A DNA stretch of 64,000 bases from positions 22,741,079 through 22,805,078 of the forward strand of contig JAFMSR010000005.1 of the NCBI GenBank assembly GCA_022818135.1, in the 5' to 3' direction. The stretch's first letter is position 1; the number at the start of each line of letters is the position of its first letter. The notes under the pieces are model-generated. The model was given only the letters and a program-made list of their open reading frames with translations. It searched no databases and was not told where the DNA came from. This stretch comes from Saxidomus purpurata. Its lineage: Eukaryota > Mollusca > Bivalvia > Venerida > Veneridae. Below are positions 12,336-26,511 of the stretch, piece by piece. A program made the position numbers and the translations under genes.

Positions 12336-15300
12336 ATTGTTCTAACAATTGTTTGTTTGTGTATTTCAGGCGGCTTTGCCGAAGAATACAGAAGAAGACA
12401 CCGGTATTCGCGACCGTACCGCGCCGTGTTTTTCGCGTCGTGTCCGGTATGTAAATTTTTCTTCAATTTTGTTTATTTCCTTTTCTTTTTCATTTAACAT
12501 GATGTGCTGCCGTTCCGTGAGTCTACCATAGCGCTGCAGTCTGAGCACCATACCTTGGCAGCTTTTCAGTCGTTTGTGAACCGCCCTCGCTTTGCCTGCC
12601 CGCGCTTTGTCCGGTAACCGCATCAGCAGCGAAAAGTGGCAAGGTCCGTCCGTGTTTTTGGGCAGAGAGCAGAGGAGGGTGTGTTAGTGGTTGGCCACTT
12701 GCCTTTTGTGCCTTTTATGTTTGCATGTATATCCGTATTAACTTCATTGTTCTAACAATTGTTTGTTTGTGTATTTCAGGCGGCTTTGCCGAAGAATACA
12801 GAAGAAGACACCGGTATTCGCGACCGTACCGCGCCGTGTTTTTCGCGTCGTGTCCGGTATGTAAATTTTTCTTCAATTTTGTTTATTTCCTTTTCTTTTT
12901 CATTTAACATGATGTGCTGCCGTTCCGTGAGTCTACCATAGCGCTGCAGTCTGAGCACCATACCTTGGCAGCTTTTCAGTCGTTTGTGAACCGCCCTCGC
13001 TTTGCCTGCCCGCGCTTTGTCCGGTAACCGCATCAGCAGCGAAAAGTGGCAAGGTCCGTCCGTGTTTTTGGGCAGAGAGCAGAGGAGGGTGTGTTAGTGG
13101 TTGGCCACTTGCCTTTTGTGCCTTTTATGTTTGCATGTATATCCGTATTAACTTCATTGTTCTAACAATTGTTTGTTTGTGTATTTCAGGCGGCTTTGCC
13201 GAAGAATACAGAAGAAGACACCGGTATTCGCGACCGTACCGCGCCGTGTTTTTCGCGTCGTGTCCGGTATGTAAATTTTTCTTCAATTTTGTTTATTTCC
13301 TTTTCTTTTTCATTTAACATGATGTGCTGCCGTTCCGTGAGTCTACCATAGCGCTGCAGTCTGAGCACCATACCTTGGCAGCTTTTCAGTCGTTTGTGAA
13401 CCGCCCTCGCTTTGCCTGCCCGCGCTTTGTCCGGTAACCGCATCAGCAGCGAAAAGTGGCAAGGTCCGTCCGTGTTTTTGGGCAGAGAGCAGAGGAGGGT
13501 GTGTTAGTGGTTGGCCACTTGCCTTTTGTGCCTTTTATGTTTGCATGTATATCCGTATTAACTTCATTGTTCTAACAATTGTTTGTTTGTGTATTTCAGG
13601 CGGCTTTGCCGAAGAATACAGAAGAAGACACCGGTATTCGCGACCGTACCGCGCCGTGTTTTTCGCGTCGTGTCCGGTATGTAAATTTTTCTTCAATTTT
13701 GTTTATTTCCTTTTCTTTTTCATTTAACATGATGTGCTGCCGTTCCGTGAGTCTACCATAGCGCTGCAGTCTGAGCACCATACCTTGGCAGCTTTTCAGT
13801 CGTTTGTGAACCGCCCTCGCTTTGCCTGCCCGCGCTTTGTCCGGTAACCGCATCAGCAGCGAAAAGTGGCAAGGTCCGTCCGTGTTTTTGGGCAGAGAGC
13901 AGAGGAGGGTGTGTTAGTGGTTGGCCACTTGCCTTTTGTGCCTTTTATGTTTGCATGTATATCCGTATTAACTTCATTGTTCTAACAATTGTTTGTTTGT
14001 GTATTTCAGGCGGCTTTGCCGAAGAATACAGAAGAAGACACCGGTATTCGCGACCGTACCGCGCCGTGTTTTTCGCGTCGTGTCCGGTATGTAAATTTTT
14101 CTTCAATTTTGTTTATTTCCTTTTCTTTTTCATTTAACATGATGTGCTGCCGTTCCGTGAGTCTACCATAGCGCTGCAGTCTGAGCACCATACCTTGGCA
14201 GCTTTTCAGTCGTTTGTGAACCGCCCTCGCTTTGCCTGCCCGCGCTTTGTCCGGTAACCGCATCAGCAGCGAAAAGTGGCAAGGTCCGTCCGTGTTTTTG
14301 GGCAGAGAGCAGAGGAGGGTGTGTTAGTGGTTGGCCACTTGCCTTTTGTGCCTTTTATGTTTGCATGTATATCCGTATTAACTTCATTGTTCTAACAATT
14401 GTTTGTTTGTGTATTTCAGGCGGCTTTGCCGAAGAATACAGAAGAAGACACCGGTATTCGCGACCGTACCGCGCCGTGTTTTTCGCGTCGTGTCCGGTAT
14501 GTAAATTTTTCTTCAATTTTGTTTATTTCCTTTTCTTTTTCATTTAACATGATGTGCTGCCGTTCCGTGAGTCTACCATAGCGCTGCAGTCTGAGCACCA
14601 TACCTTGGCAGCTTTTCAGTCGTTTGTGAACCGCCCTCGCTTTGCCTGCCCGCGCTTTGTCCGGTAACCGCATCAGCAGCGAAAAGTGGCAAGGTCCGTC
14701 CGTGTTTTTGGGCAGAGAGCAGAGGAGGGTGTGTTAGTGGTTGGCCACTTGCCTTTTGTGCCTTTTATGTTTGCATGTATATCCGTATTAACTTCATTGT
14801 TCTAACAATTGTTTGTTTGTGTATTTCAGGCGGCTTTGCCGAAGAATACAGAAGAAGACACCGGTATTCGCGACCGTACCGCGCCGTGTTTTTCGCGTCG
14901 TGTCCGGTATGTAAATTTTTCTTCAATTTTGTTTATTTCCTTTTCTTTTTCATTTAACATGATGTGCTGCCGTTCCGTGAGTCTACCATAGCGCTGCAGT
15001 CTGAGCACCATACCTTGGCAGCTTTTCAGTCGTTTGTGAACCGCCCTCGCTTTGCCTGCCCGCGCTTTGTCCGGTAACCGCATCAGCAGCGAAAAGTGGC
15101 AAGGTCCGTCCGTGTTTTTGGGCAGAGAGCAGAGGAGGGTGTGTTAGTGGTTGGCCACTTGCCTTTTGTGCCTTTTATGTTTGCATGTATATCCGTATTA
15201 ACTTCATTGTTCTAACAATTGTTTGTTTGTGTATTTCAGGCGGCTTTGCCGAAGAATACAGAAGAAGACACCGGTATTCGCGACCGTACCGCGCCGTGTT

Positions 15301-18300
15301 TTTCGCGTCGTGTCCGGTATGTAAATTTTTCTTCAATTTTGTTTATTTCCTTTTCTTTTTCATTTAACATGATGTGCTGCCGTTCCGTGAGTCTACCATA
15401 GCGCTGCAGTCTGAGCACCATACCTTGGCAGCTTTTCAGTCGTTTGTGAACCGCCCTCGCTTTGCCTGCCCGCGCTTTGTCCGGTAACCGCATCAGCAGC
15501 GAAAAGTGGCAAGGTCCGTCCGTGTTTTTGGGCAGAGAGCAGAGGAGGGTGTGTTAGTGGTTGGCCACTTGCCTTTTGTGCCTTTTATGTTTGCATGTAT
15601 ATCCGTATTAACTTCATTGTTCTAACAATTGTTTGTTTGTGTATTTCAGGCGGCTTTGCCGAAGAATACAGAAGAAGACACCGGTATTCGCGACCGTACC
15701 GCGCCGTGTTTTTCGCGTCGTGTCCGGTATGTAAATTTTTCTTCAATTTTGTTTATTTCCTTTTCTTTTTCATTTAACATGATGTGCTGCCGTTCCGTGA
15801 GTCTACCATAGCGCTGCAGTCTGAGCACCATACCTTGGCAGCTTTTCAGTCGTTTGTGAACCGCCCTCGCTTTGCCTGCCCGCGCTTTGTCCGGTAACCG
15901 CATCAGCAGCGAAAAGTGGCAAGGTCCGTCCGTGTTTTTGGGCAGAGAGCAGAGGAGGGTGTGTTAGTGGTTGGCCACTTGCCTTTTGTGCCTTTTTATG
16001 TTTGCATGTATATCCGTATTAACTTCATTGTTCTAACAATTGTTTGTTTGTGTATTTCAGGCGGCTTTGCCGAAGAATACAGAAGAAGACACCGGTATTC
16101 GCGACCGTACCGCGCCGTGTTTTTCGCGTCGTGTCCGGTATGTAAATTTTTCTTCAATTTTGTTTATTTCCTTTTCTTTTTCATTTAACATGATGTGCTG
16201 CCGTTCCGTGAGTCTACCATAGCGCTGCAGTCTGAGCACCATACCTTGGCAGCTTTTCAGTCGTTTGTGAACCGCCCTCGCTTTGCCTGCCCGCGCTTTG
16301 TCCGGTAACCGCATCAGCAGCGAAAAGTGGCAAGGTCCGTCCGTGTTTTTGGGCAGAGAGCAGAGGAGGGTGTGTTAGTGGTTGGCCACTTGCCTTTTGT
16401 GCCTTTTATGTTTGCATGTATATCCGTATTAACTTCATTGTTCTAACAATTGTTTGTTTGTGTATTTCAGGCGGCTTTGCCGAAGAATACAGAAGAAGAC
16501 ACCGGTATTCGCGACCGTACCGCGCCGTGTTTTTCGCGTCGTGTCCGGTATGTAAATTTTTCTTCAATTTTGTTTATTTCCTTTTCTTTTTCATTTAACA
16601 TGATGTGCTGCCGTTCCGTGAGTCTACCATAGCGCTGCAGTCTGAGCACCATACCTTGGCAGCTTTTCAGTCGTTTGTGAACCGCCCTCGCTTTGCCTGC
16701 CCGCGCTTTGTCCGGTAACCGCATCAGCAGCGAAAAGTGGCAAGGTCCGTCCGTGTTTTTGGGCAGAGAGCAGAGGAGGGTGTGTTAGTGGTTGGCCACT
16801 TGCCTTTTGTGCCTTTTATGTTTGCATGTATATCCGTATTAACTTCATTGTTCTAACAATTGTTTGTTTGTGTATTTCAGGCGGCTTTGCCGAAGAATAC
16901 AGAAGAAGACACCGGTATTCGCGACCGTACCGCGCCGTGTTTTTCGCGTCGTGTCCGGTATGTAAATTTTTCTTCAATTTTGTTTATTTCCTTTTCTTTT
17001 TCATTTAACATGATGTGCTGCCGTTCCGTGAGTCTACCATAGCGCTGCAGTCTGAGCACCATACCTTGGCAGCTTTTCAGTCGTTTGTGAACCGCCCTCG
17101 CTTTGCCTGCCCGCGCTTTGTCCGGTAACCGCATCAGCAGCGAAAAGTGGCAAGGTCCGTCCGTGTTTTTGGGCAGAGAGCAGAGGAGGGTGTGTTAGTG
17201 GTTGGCCACTTGCCTTTTGTGCCTTTTATGTTTGCATGTATATCCGTATTAACTTCATTGTTCTAACAATTGTTTGTTTGTGTATTTCAGGCGGCTTTGC
17301 CGAAGAATACAGAAGAAGACACCGGTATTCGCGACCGTACCGCGCCGTGTTTTTCGCGTCGTGTCCGGTATGTAAATTTTTCTTCAATTTTGTTTATTTC
17401 CTTTTCTTTTTCATTTAACATGATGTGCTGCCGTTCCGTGAGTCTACCATAGCGCTGCAGTCTGAGCACCATACCTTGGCAGCTTTTCAGTCGTTTGTGA
17501 ACCGCCCTCGCTTTGCCTGCCCGCGCTTTGTCCGGTAACCGCATCAGCAGCGAAAAGTGGCAAGGTCCGTCCGTGTTTTTGGGCAGAGAGCAGAGGAGGG
17601 TGTGTTAGTGGTTGGCCACTTGCCTTTTGTGCCTTTTATGTTTGCATGTATATCCGTATTAACTTCATTGTTCTAACAATTGTTTGTTTGTGTATTTCAG
17701 GCGGCTTTGCCGAAGAATACAGAAGAAGACACCGGTATTCGCGACCGTACCGCGCCGTGTTTTTCGCGTCGTGTCCGGTATGTAAATTTTTCTTCAATTT
17801 TGTTTATTTCCTTTTCTTTTTCATTTAACATGATGTGCTGCCGTTCCGTGAGTCTACCATAGCGCTGCAGTCTGAGCACCATACCTTGGCAGCTTTTCAG
17901 TCGTTTGTGAACCGCCCTCGCTTTGCCTGCCCGCGCTTTGTCCGGTAACCGCATCAGCAGCGAAAAGTGGCAAGGTCCGTCCGTGTTTTTGGGCAGAGAG
18001 CAGAGGAGGGTGTGTTAGTGGTTGGCCACTTGCCTTTTGTGCCTTTTATGTTTGCATGTATATCCGTATTAACTTCATTGTTCTAACAATTGTTTGTTTG
18101 TGTATTTCAGGCGGCTTTGCCGAAGAATACAGAAGAAGACACCGGTATTCGCGACCGTACCGCGCCGTGTTTTTCGCGTCGTGTCCGGTATGTAAATTTT
18201 TCTTCAATTTTGTTTATTTCCTTTTCTTTTTCATTTAACATGATGTGCTGCCGTTCCGTGAGTCTACCATAGCGCTGCAGTCTGAGCACCATACCTTGGC

Positions 18301-21300
18301 AGCTTTTCAGTCGTTTGTGAACCGCCCTCGCTTTGCCTGCCCGCGCTTTGTCCGGTAACCGCATCAGCAGCGAAAAGTGGCAAGGTCCGTCCGTGTTTTT
18401 GGGCAGAGAGCAGAGGAGGGTGTGTTAGTGGTTGGCCACTTGCCTTTTGTGCCTTTTATGTTTGCATGTATATCCGTATTAACTTCATTGTTCTAACAAT
18501 TGTTTGTTTGTGTATTTCAGGCGGCTTTGCCGAAGAATACAGAAGAAGACACCGGTATTCGCGACCGTACCGCGCCGTGTTTTTCGCGTCGTGTCCGGTA
18601 TGTAAATTTTTCTTCAATTTTGTTTATTTCCTTTTCTTTTTCATTTAACATGATGTGCTGCCGTTCCGTGAGTCTACCATAGCGCTGCAGTCTGAGCACC
18701 ATACCTTGGCAGCTTTTCAGTCGTTTGTGAACCGCCCTCGCTTTGCCTGCCCGCGCTTTGTCCGGTAACCGCATCAGCAGCGAAAAGTGGCAAGGTCCGT
18801 CCGTGTTTTTGGGCAGAGAGCAGAGGAGGGTGTGTTAGTGGTTGGCCACTTGCCTTTTGTGCCTTTTATGTTTGCATGTATATCCGTATTAACTTCATTG
18901 TTCTAACAATTGTTTGTTTGTGTATTTCAGGCGGCTTTGCCGAAGAATACAGAAGAAGACACCGGTATTCGCGACCGTACCGCGCCGTGTTTTTCGCGTC
19001 GTGTCCGGTATGTAAATTTTTCTTCAATTTTGTTTATTTCCTTTTCTTTTTCATTTAACATGATGTGCTGCCGTTCCGTGAGTCTACCATAGCGCTGCAG
19101 TCTGAGCACCATACCTTGGCAGCTTTTCAGTCGTTTGTGAACCGCCCTCGCTTTGCCTGCCCGCGCTTTGTCCGGTAACCGCATCAGCAGCGAAAAGTGG
19201 CAAGGTCCGTCCGTGTTTTTGGGCAGAGAGCAGAGGAGGGTGTGTTAGTGGTTGGCCACTTGCCTTTTGTGCCTTTTATGTTTGCATGTATATCCGTATT
19301 AACTTCATTGTTCTAACAATTGTTTGTTTGTGTATTTCAGGCGGCTTTGCCGAAGAATACAGAAGAAGACACCGGTATTCGCGACCGTACCGCGCCGTGT
19401 TTTTCGCGCGTCGTGTCCGGTATGTAAATTTTTCTTCAATTTTGTTTATTTCCTTTTCTTTTTCATTTAACATGATGTGCTGCCGTTCCGTGAGTCTACC
19501 ATAGCGCTGCAGTCTGAGCACCATACCTTGGCAGCTTTTCAGTCGTTTGTGAACCGCCCTCGCTTTGCCTGCCCGCGCTTTGTCCGGTAACCGCATCAGC
19601 AGCGAAAAGTGGCAAGGTCCGTCCGTGTTTTTGGGCAGAGAGCAGAGGAGGGTGTGTTAGTGGTTGGCCACTTGCCTTTTGTGCCTTTTATGTTTGCATG
19701 TATATCCGTATTAACTTCATTGTTCTAACAATTGTTTGTTTGTGTATTTCAGGCGGCTTTGCCGAAGAATACAGAAGAAGACACCGGTATTCGCGACCGT
19801 ACCGCGCCGTGTTTTTCGCGTCGTGTCCGGTATGTAAATTTTTCTTCAATTTTGTTTATTTCCTTTTCTTTTTCATTTAACATGATGTGCTGCCGTTCCG
19901 TGAGTCTACCATAGCGCTGCAGTCTGAGCACCATACCTTGGCAGCTTTTCAGTCGTTTGTGAACCGCCCTCGCTTTGCCTGCCCGCGCTTTGTCCGGTAA
20001 CCGCATCAGCAGCGAAAAGTGGCAAGGTCCGTCCGTGTTTTTGGGCAGAGAGCAGAGGAGGGTGTGTTAGTGGTTGGCCACTTGCCTTTTGTGCCTTTTA
20101 TGTTTGCATGTATATCCGTATTAACTTCATTGTTCTAACAATTGTTTGTTTGTGTATTTCAGGCGGCTTTGCCGAAGAATACAGAAGAAGACACCGGTAT
20201 TCGCGACCGTACCGCGCCGTGTTTTTCGCGTCGTGTCCGGTATGTAAATTTTTCTTCAATTTTGTTTATTTCCTTTTCTTTTTCATTTAACATGATGTGC
20301 TGCCGTTCCGTGAGTCTACCATAGCGCTGCAGTCTGAGCACCATACCTTGGCAGCTTTTCAGTCGTTTGTGAACCGCCCTCGCTTTGCCTGCCCGCGCTT
20401 TGTCCGGTAACCGCATCAGCAGCGAAAAGTGGCAAGGTCCGTCCGTGTTTTTGGGCAGAGAGCAGAGGAGGGTGTGTTAGTGGTTGGCCACTTGCCTTTT
20501 GTGCCTTTTATGTTTGCATGTATATCCGTATTAACTTCATTGTTCTAACAATTGTTTGTTTGTGTATTTCAGGCGGCTTTGCCGAAGAATACAGAAGAAG
20601 ACACCGGTATTCGCGACCGTACCGCGCCGTGTTTTTCGCGTCGTGTCCGGTATGTAAATTTTTCTTCAATTTTGTTTATTTCCTTTTCTTTTTCATTTAA
20701 CATGATGTGCTGCCGTTCCGTGAGTCTACCATAGCGCTGCAGTCTGAGCACCATACCTTGGCAGCTTTTCAGTCGTTTGTGAACCGCCCTCGCTTTGCCT
20801 GCCCGCGCTTTGTCCGGTAACCGCATCAGCAGCGAAAAGTGGCAAGGTCCGTCCGTGTTTTTGGGCAGAGAGCAGAGGAGGGTGTGTTAGTGGTTGGCCA
20901 CTTGCCTTTTGTGCCTTTTATGTTTGCATGTATATCCGTATTAACTTCATTGTTCTAACAATTGTTTGTTTGTGTATTTCAGGCGGCTTTGCCGAAGAAT
21001 ACAGAAGAAGACACCGGTATTCGCGACCGTACCGCGCCGTGTTTTTCGCGTCGTGTCCGGTATGTAAATTTTTCTTCAATTTTGTTTATTTCCTTTTCTT
21101 TTTCATTTAACATGATGTGCTGCCGTTCCGTGAGTCTACCATAGCGCTGCAGTCTGAGCACCATACCTTGGCAGCTTTTCAGTCGTTTGTGAACCGCCCT
21201 CGCTTTGCCTGCCCGCGCTTTGTCCGGTAACCGCATCAGCAGCGAAAAGTGGCAAGGTCCGTCCGTGTTTTTGGGCAGAGAGCAGAGGAGGGTGTGTTAG

Positions 21301-24300
21301 TGGTTGGCCACTTGCCTTTTGTGCCTTTTATGTTTGCATGTATATCCGTATTAACTTCATTGTTCTAACAATTGTTTGTTTGTGTATTTCAGGCGGCTTT
21401 GCCGAAGAATACAGAAGAAGACACCGGTATTCGCGACCGTACCGCGCCGTGTTTTTCGCGTCGTGTCCGGTATGTAAATTTTTCTTCAATTTTGTTTATT
21501 TCCTTTTCTTTTTCATTTAACATGATGTGCTGCCGTTCCGTGAGTCTACCATAGCGCTGCAGTCTGAGCACCATACCTTGGCAGCTTTTCAGTCGTTTGT
21601 GAACCGCCCTCGCTTTGCCTGCCCGCGCTTTGTCCGGTAACCGCATCAGCAGCGAAAAGTGGCAAGGTCCGTCCGTGTTTTTGGGCAGAGAGCAGAGGAG
21701 GGTGTGTTAGTGGTTGGCCACTTGCCTTTTGTGCCTTTTATGTTTGCATGTATATCCGTATTAACTTCATTGTTCTAACAATTGTTTGTTTGTGTATTTC
21801 AGGCGGCTTTGCCGAAGAATACAGAAGAAGACACCGGTATTCGCGACCGTACCGCGCCGTGTTTTTCGCGTCGTGTCCGGTATGTAAATTTTTCTTCAAT
21901 TTTGTTTATTTCCTTTTCTTTTTCATTTAACATGATGTGCTGCCGTTCCGTGAGTCTACCATAGCGCTGCAGTCTGAGCACCATACCTTGGCAGCTTTTC
22001 AGTCGTTTGTGAACCGCCCTCGCTTTGCCTGCCCGCGCTTTGTCCGGTAACCGCATCAGCAGCGAAAAGTGGCAAGGTCCGTCCGTGTTTTTGGGCAGAG
22101 AGCAGAGGAGGGTGTGTTAGTGGTTGGCCACTTGCCTTTTGTGCCTTTTATGTTTGCATGTATATCCGTATTAACTTCATTGTTCTAACAATTGTTTGTT
22201 TGTGTATTTCAGGCGGCTTTGCCGAAGAATACAGAAGAAGACACCGGTATTCGCGACCGTACCGCGCCGTGTTTTTCGCGTCGTGTCCGGTATGTAAATT
22301 TTTCTTCAATTTTGTTTATTTCCTTTTCTTTTTCATTTAACATGATGTGCTGCCGTTCCGTGAGTCTACCATAGCGCTGCAGTCTGAGCACCATACCTTG
22401 GCAGCTTTTCAGTCGTTTGTGAACCGCCCTCGCTTTGCCTGCCCGCGCTTTGTCCGGTAACCGCATCAGCAGCGAAAAGTGGCAAGGTCCGTCCGTGTTT
22501 TTGGGCAGAGAGCAGAGGAGGGTGTGTTAGTGGTTGGCCACTTGCCTTTTGTGCCTTTTATGTTTGCATGTATATCCGTATTAACTTCATTGTTCTAACA
22601 ATTGTTTGTTTGTGTATTTCAGGCGGCTTTGCCGAAGAATACAGAAGAAGACACCGGTATTCGCGACCGTACCGCGCCGTGTTTTTCGCGTCGTGTCCGG
22701 TATGTAAATTTTTCTTCAATTTTGTTTATTTCCTTTTCTTTTTCATTTAACATGATGTGCTGCCGTTCCGTGAGTCTACCATAGCGCTGCAGTCTGAGCA
22801 CCATACCTTGGCAGCTTTTCAGTCGTTTGTGAACCGCCCTCGCTTTGCCTGCCCGCGCTTTGTCCGGTAACCGCATCAGCAGCGAAAAGTGGCAAGGTCC
22901 GTCCGTGTTTTTGGGCAGAGAGCAGAGGAGGGTGTGTTAGTGGTTGGCCACTTGCCTTTTGTGCCTTTTATGTTTGCATGTATATCCGTATTAACTTCAT
23001 TGTTCTAACAATTGTTTGTTTGTGTATTTCAGGCGGCTTTGCCGAAGAATACAGAAGAAGACACCGGTATTCGCGACCGTACCGCGCCGTGTTTTTCGCG
23101 TCGTGTCCGGTATGTAAATTTTTCTTCAATTTTGTTTATTTCCTTTTCTTTTTCATTTAACATGATGTGCTGCCGTTCCGTGAGTCTACCATAGCGCTGC
23201 AGTCTGAGCACCATACCTTGGCAGCTTTTCAGTCGTTTGTGAACCGCCCTCGCTTTGCCTGCCCGCGCTTTGTCCGGTAACCGCATCAGCAGCGAAAAGT
23301 GGCAAGGTCCGTCCGTGTTTTTGGGCAGAGAGCAGAGGAGGGTGTGTTAGTGGTTGGCCACTTGCCTTTTGTGCCTTTTATGTTTGCATGTATATCCGTA
23401 TTAACTTCATTGTTCTAACAATTGTTTGTTTGTGTATTTCAGGCGGCTTTGCCGAAGAATACAGAAGAAGACACCGGTATTCGCGACCGTACCGCGCCGT
23501 GTTTTTCGCGTCGTGTCCGGTATGTAAATTTTTCTTCAATTTTGTTTATTTCCTTTTCTTTTTCATTTAACATGATGTGCTGCCGTTCCGTGAGTCTACC
23601 ATAGCGCTGCAGTCTGAGCACCATACCTTGGCAGCTTTTCAGTCGTTTGTGAACCGCCCTCGCTTTGCCTGCCCGCGCTTTGTCCGGTAACCGCATCAGC
23701 AGCGAAAAGTGGCAAGGTCCGTCCGTGTTTTTGGGCAGAGAGCAGAGGAGGGTGTGTTAGTGGTTGGCCACTTGCCTTTTGTGCCTTTTATGTTTGCATG
23801 TATATCCGTATTAACTTCATTGTTCTAACAATTGTTTGTTTGTGTATTTCAGGCGGCTTTGCCGAAGAATACAGAAGAAGACACCGGTATTCGCGACCGT
23901 ACCGCGCCGTGTTTTTCGCGTCGTGTCCGGTATGTAAATTTTTCTTCAATTTTGTTTATTTCCTTTTCTTTTTCATTTAACATGATGTGCTGCCGTTCCG
24001 TGAGTCTACCATAGCGCTGCAGTCTGAGCACCATACCTTGGCAGCTTTTCAGTCGTTTGTGAACCGCCCTCGCTTTGCCTGCCCGCGCTTTGTCCGGTAA
24101 CCGCATCAGCAGCGAAAAGTGGCAAGGTCCGTCCGTGTTTTTGGGCAGAGAGCAGAGGAGGGTGTGTTAGTGGTTGGCCACTTGCCTTTTGTGCCTTTTA
24201 TGTTTGCATGTATATCCGTATTAACTTCATTGTTCTAACAATTGTTTGTTTGTGTATTTCAGGCGGCTTTGCCGAAGAATACAGAAGAAGACACCGGTAT

Positions 24301-26511
24301 TCGCGACCGTACCGCGCCGTGTTTTTCGCGTCGTGTCCGGTATGTAAATTTTTCTTCAATTTTGTTTATTTCCTTTTCTTTTTCATTTAACATGATGTGC
24401 TGCCGTTCCGTGAGTCTACCATAGCGCTGCAGTCTGAGCACCATACCTTGGCAGCTTTTCAGTCGTTTGTGAACCGCCCTCGCTTTGCCTGCCCGCGCTT
24501 TGTCCGGTAACCGCATCAGCAGCGAAAAGTGGCAAGGTCCGTCCGTGTTTTTGGGCAGAGAGCAGAGGAGGGTGTGTTAGTGGTTGGCCACTTGCCTTTT
24601 GTGCCTTTTATGTTTGCATGTATATCCGTATTAACTTCATTGTTCTAACAATTGTTTGTTTGTGTATTTCAGGCGGCTTTGCCGAAGAATACAGAAGAAG
24701 ACACCGGTATTCGCGACCGTACCGCGCCGTGTTTTTCGCGTCGTGTCCGGTATGTAAATTTTTCTTCAATTTTGTTTATTTCCTTTTCTTTTTCATTTAA
24801 CATGATGTGCTGCCGTTCCGTGAGTCTACCATAGCGCTGCAGTCTGAGCACCATACCTTGGCAGCTTTTCAGTCGTTTGTGAACCGCCCTCGCTTTGCCT
24901 GCCCGCGCTTTGTCCGGTAACCGCATCAGCAGCGAAAAGTGGCAAGGTCCGTCCGTGTTTTTGGGCAGAGAGCAGAGGAGGGTGTGTTAGTGGTTGGCCA
25001 CTTGCCTTTTGTGCCTTTTATGTTTGCATGTATATCCGTATTAACTTCATTGTTCTAACAATTGTTTGTTTGTGTATTTCAGGCGGCTTTGCCGAAGAAT
25101 ACAGAAGAAGACACCGGTATTCGCGACCGTACCGCGCCGTGTTTTTCGCGTCGTGTCCGGTATGTAAATTTTTCTTCAATTTTGTTTATTTCCTTTTCTT
25201 TTTCATTTAACATGATGTGCTGCCGTTCCGTGAGTCTACCATAGCGCTGCAGTCTGAGCACCATACCTTGGCAGCTTTTCAGTCGTTTGTGAACCGCCCT
25301 CGCTTTGCCTGCCCGCGCTTTGTCCGGTAACCGCATCAGCAGCGAAAAGTGGCAAGGTCCGTCCGTGTTTTTGGGCAGAGAGCAGAGGAGGGTGTGTTAG
25401 TGGTTGGCCACTTGCCTTTTGTGCCTTTTATGTTTGCATGTATATCCGTATTAACTTCATTGTTCTAACAATTGTTTGTTTGTGTATTTCAGGCGGCTTT
25501 GCCGAAGAATACAGAAGAAGACACCGGTATTCGCGACCGTACCGCGCCGTGTTTTTCGCGTCGTGTCCGGTATGTAAATTTTTCTTCAATTTTGTTTATT
25601 TCCTTTTCTTTTTCATTTAACATGATGTGCTGCCGTTCCGTGAGTCTACCATAGCGCTGCAGTCTGAGCACCATACCTTGGCAGCTTTTCAGTCGTTTGT
25701 GAACCGCCCTCGCTTTGCCTGCCCGCGCTTTGTCCGGTAACCGCATCAGCAGCGAAAAGTGGCAAGGTCCGTCCGTGTTTTTGGGCAGAGAGCAGAGGAG
25801 GGTGTGTTAGTGGTTGGCCACTTGCCTTTTGTGCCTTTTATGTTTGCATGTATATCCGTATTAACTTCATTGTTCTAACAATTGTTTGTTTGTGTATTTC
25901 AGGCGGCTTTGCCGAAGAATACAGAAGAAGACACCGGTATTCGCGACCGTACCGCGCCGTGTTTTTCGCGTCGTGTCCGGTATGTAAATTTTTCTTCAAT
26001 TTTGTTTATTTCCTTTTCTTTTTCATTTAACATGATGTGCTGCCGTTCCGTGAGTCTACCATAGCGCTGCAGTCTGAGCACCATACCTTGGCAGCTTTTC
26101 AGTCGTTTGTGAACCGCCCTCGCTTTGCCTGCCCGCGCTTTGTCCGGTAACCGCATCAGCAGCGAAAAGTGGCAAGGTCCGTCCGTGTTTTTGGGCAGAG
26201 AGCAGAGGAGGGTGTGTTAGTGGTTGGCCACTTGCCTTTTGTGCCTTTTATGTTTGCATGTATATCCGTATTAACTTCATTGTTCTAACAATTGTTTGTT
26301 TGTGTATTTCAGGCGGCTTTGCCGAAGAATACAGAAGAAGACACCGGTATTCGCGACCGTACCGCGCCGTGTTTTTCGCGTCGTGTCCGGTATGTAAATT
26401 TTTCTTCAATTTTGTTTATTTCCTTTTCTTTTTCATTTAACATGATGTGCTGCCGTTCCGTGAGTCTACCATAGCGCTGCAGTCTGAGCACCATACCTTG
26501 GCAGCTTTTCA
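12336..26511 (+). repeat. head-to-tail tandem array of a 410-bp unit, about 34.6 copies
   Basis: The same 410-bp unit repeats from the gap to 26,511 with almost no variation. The only length changes I saw are one extra T near 15,991-15,998 and one extra CG near 19,405-19,410. The unit is richer in GC than its flanks. It contains a pyrimidine-rich stretch and acceptor (TGTATTTCAG), a 77-nt exon-like segment, a GTATGT donor, a T-rich segment, a GC-rich middle (GTTTGTGAACCGCCCTCG and so on) and a TTGCATGTATATCCG segment before the next acceptor. The array ends where the sequence diverges after GGCAGCTTTTCA. No transposase, rRNA, snRNA or histone gene is recognised in the unit. A minus-strand 85-codon frame and two short plus frames recur only because the unit recurs. 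Confidence 0.97.
12370..12446 (+). other. 77-nt exon-like segment, first of 35 array copies
   Basis: Bounded by TATTTCAG and GTATGT. The next copies start at 12,780, 13,190 and so on every 410 bp (411 and 412 across the two indels), the last at 26,313-26,389. All three forward frames are stop-free across the 77 nt. The frame entering after two bases reads GFAEEYRRRHRYSRP and is the one shared with the downstream relatives. Because 77 is not a multiple of three, copy-to-copy splicing would rotate the frame; three spliced copies restore it. If the donor is ignored, the frame runs on through a hydrophobic tail to a TAA. I do not recognise the peptide; transcription is not shown. Confidence 0.5.

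Noticed and set aside
11753..12497. Long frames across the N gap
   Set aside because: They are open only because N codons contain no stop; most residues are unknown.
12366..12623. Minus-strand 85-codon frame repeated in each array unit (starts MRLPDKARAGKARAV)
   Set aside because: It recurs only because the unit recurs, has no recognisable domain, spans the exon-like segment and its donor on the other strand, and shows no independent support.
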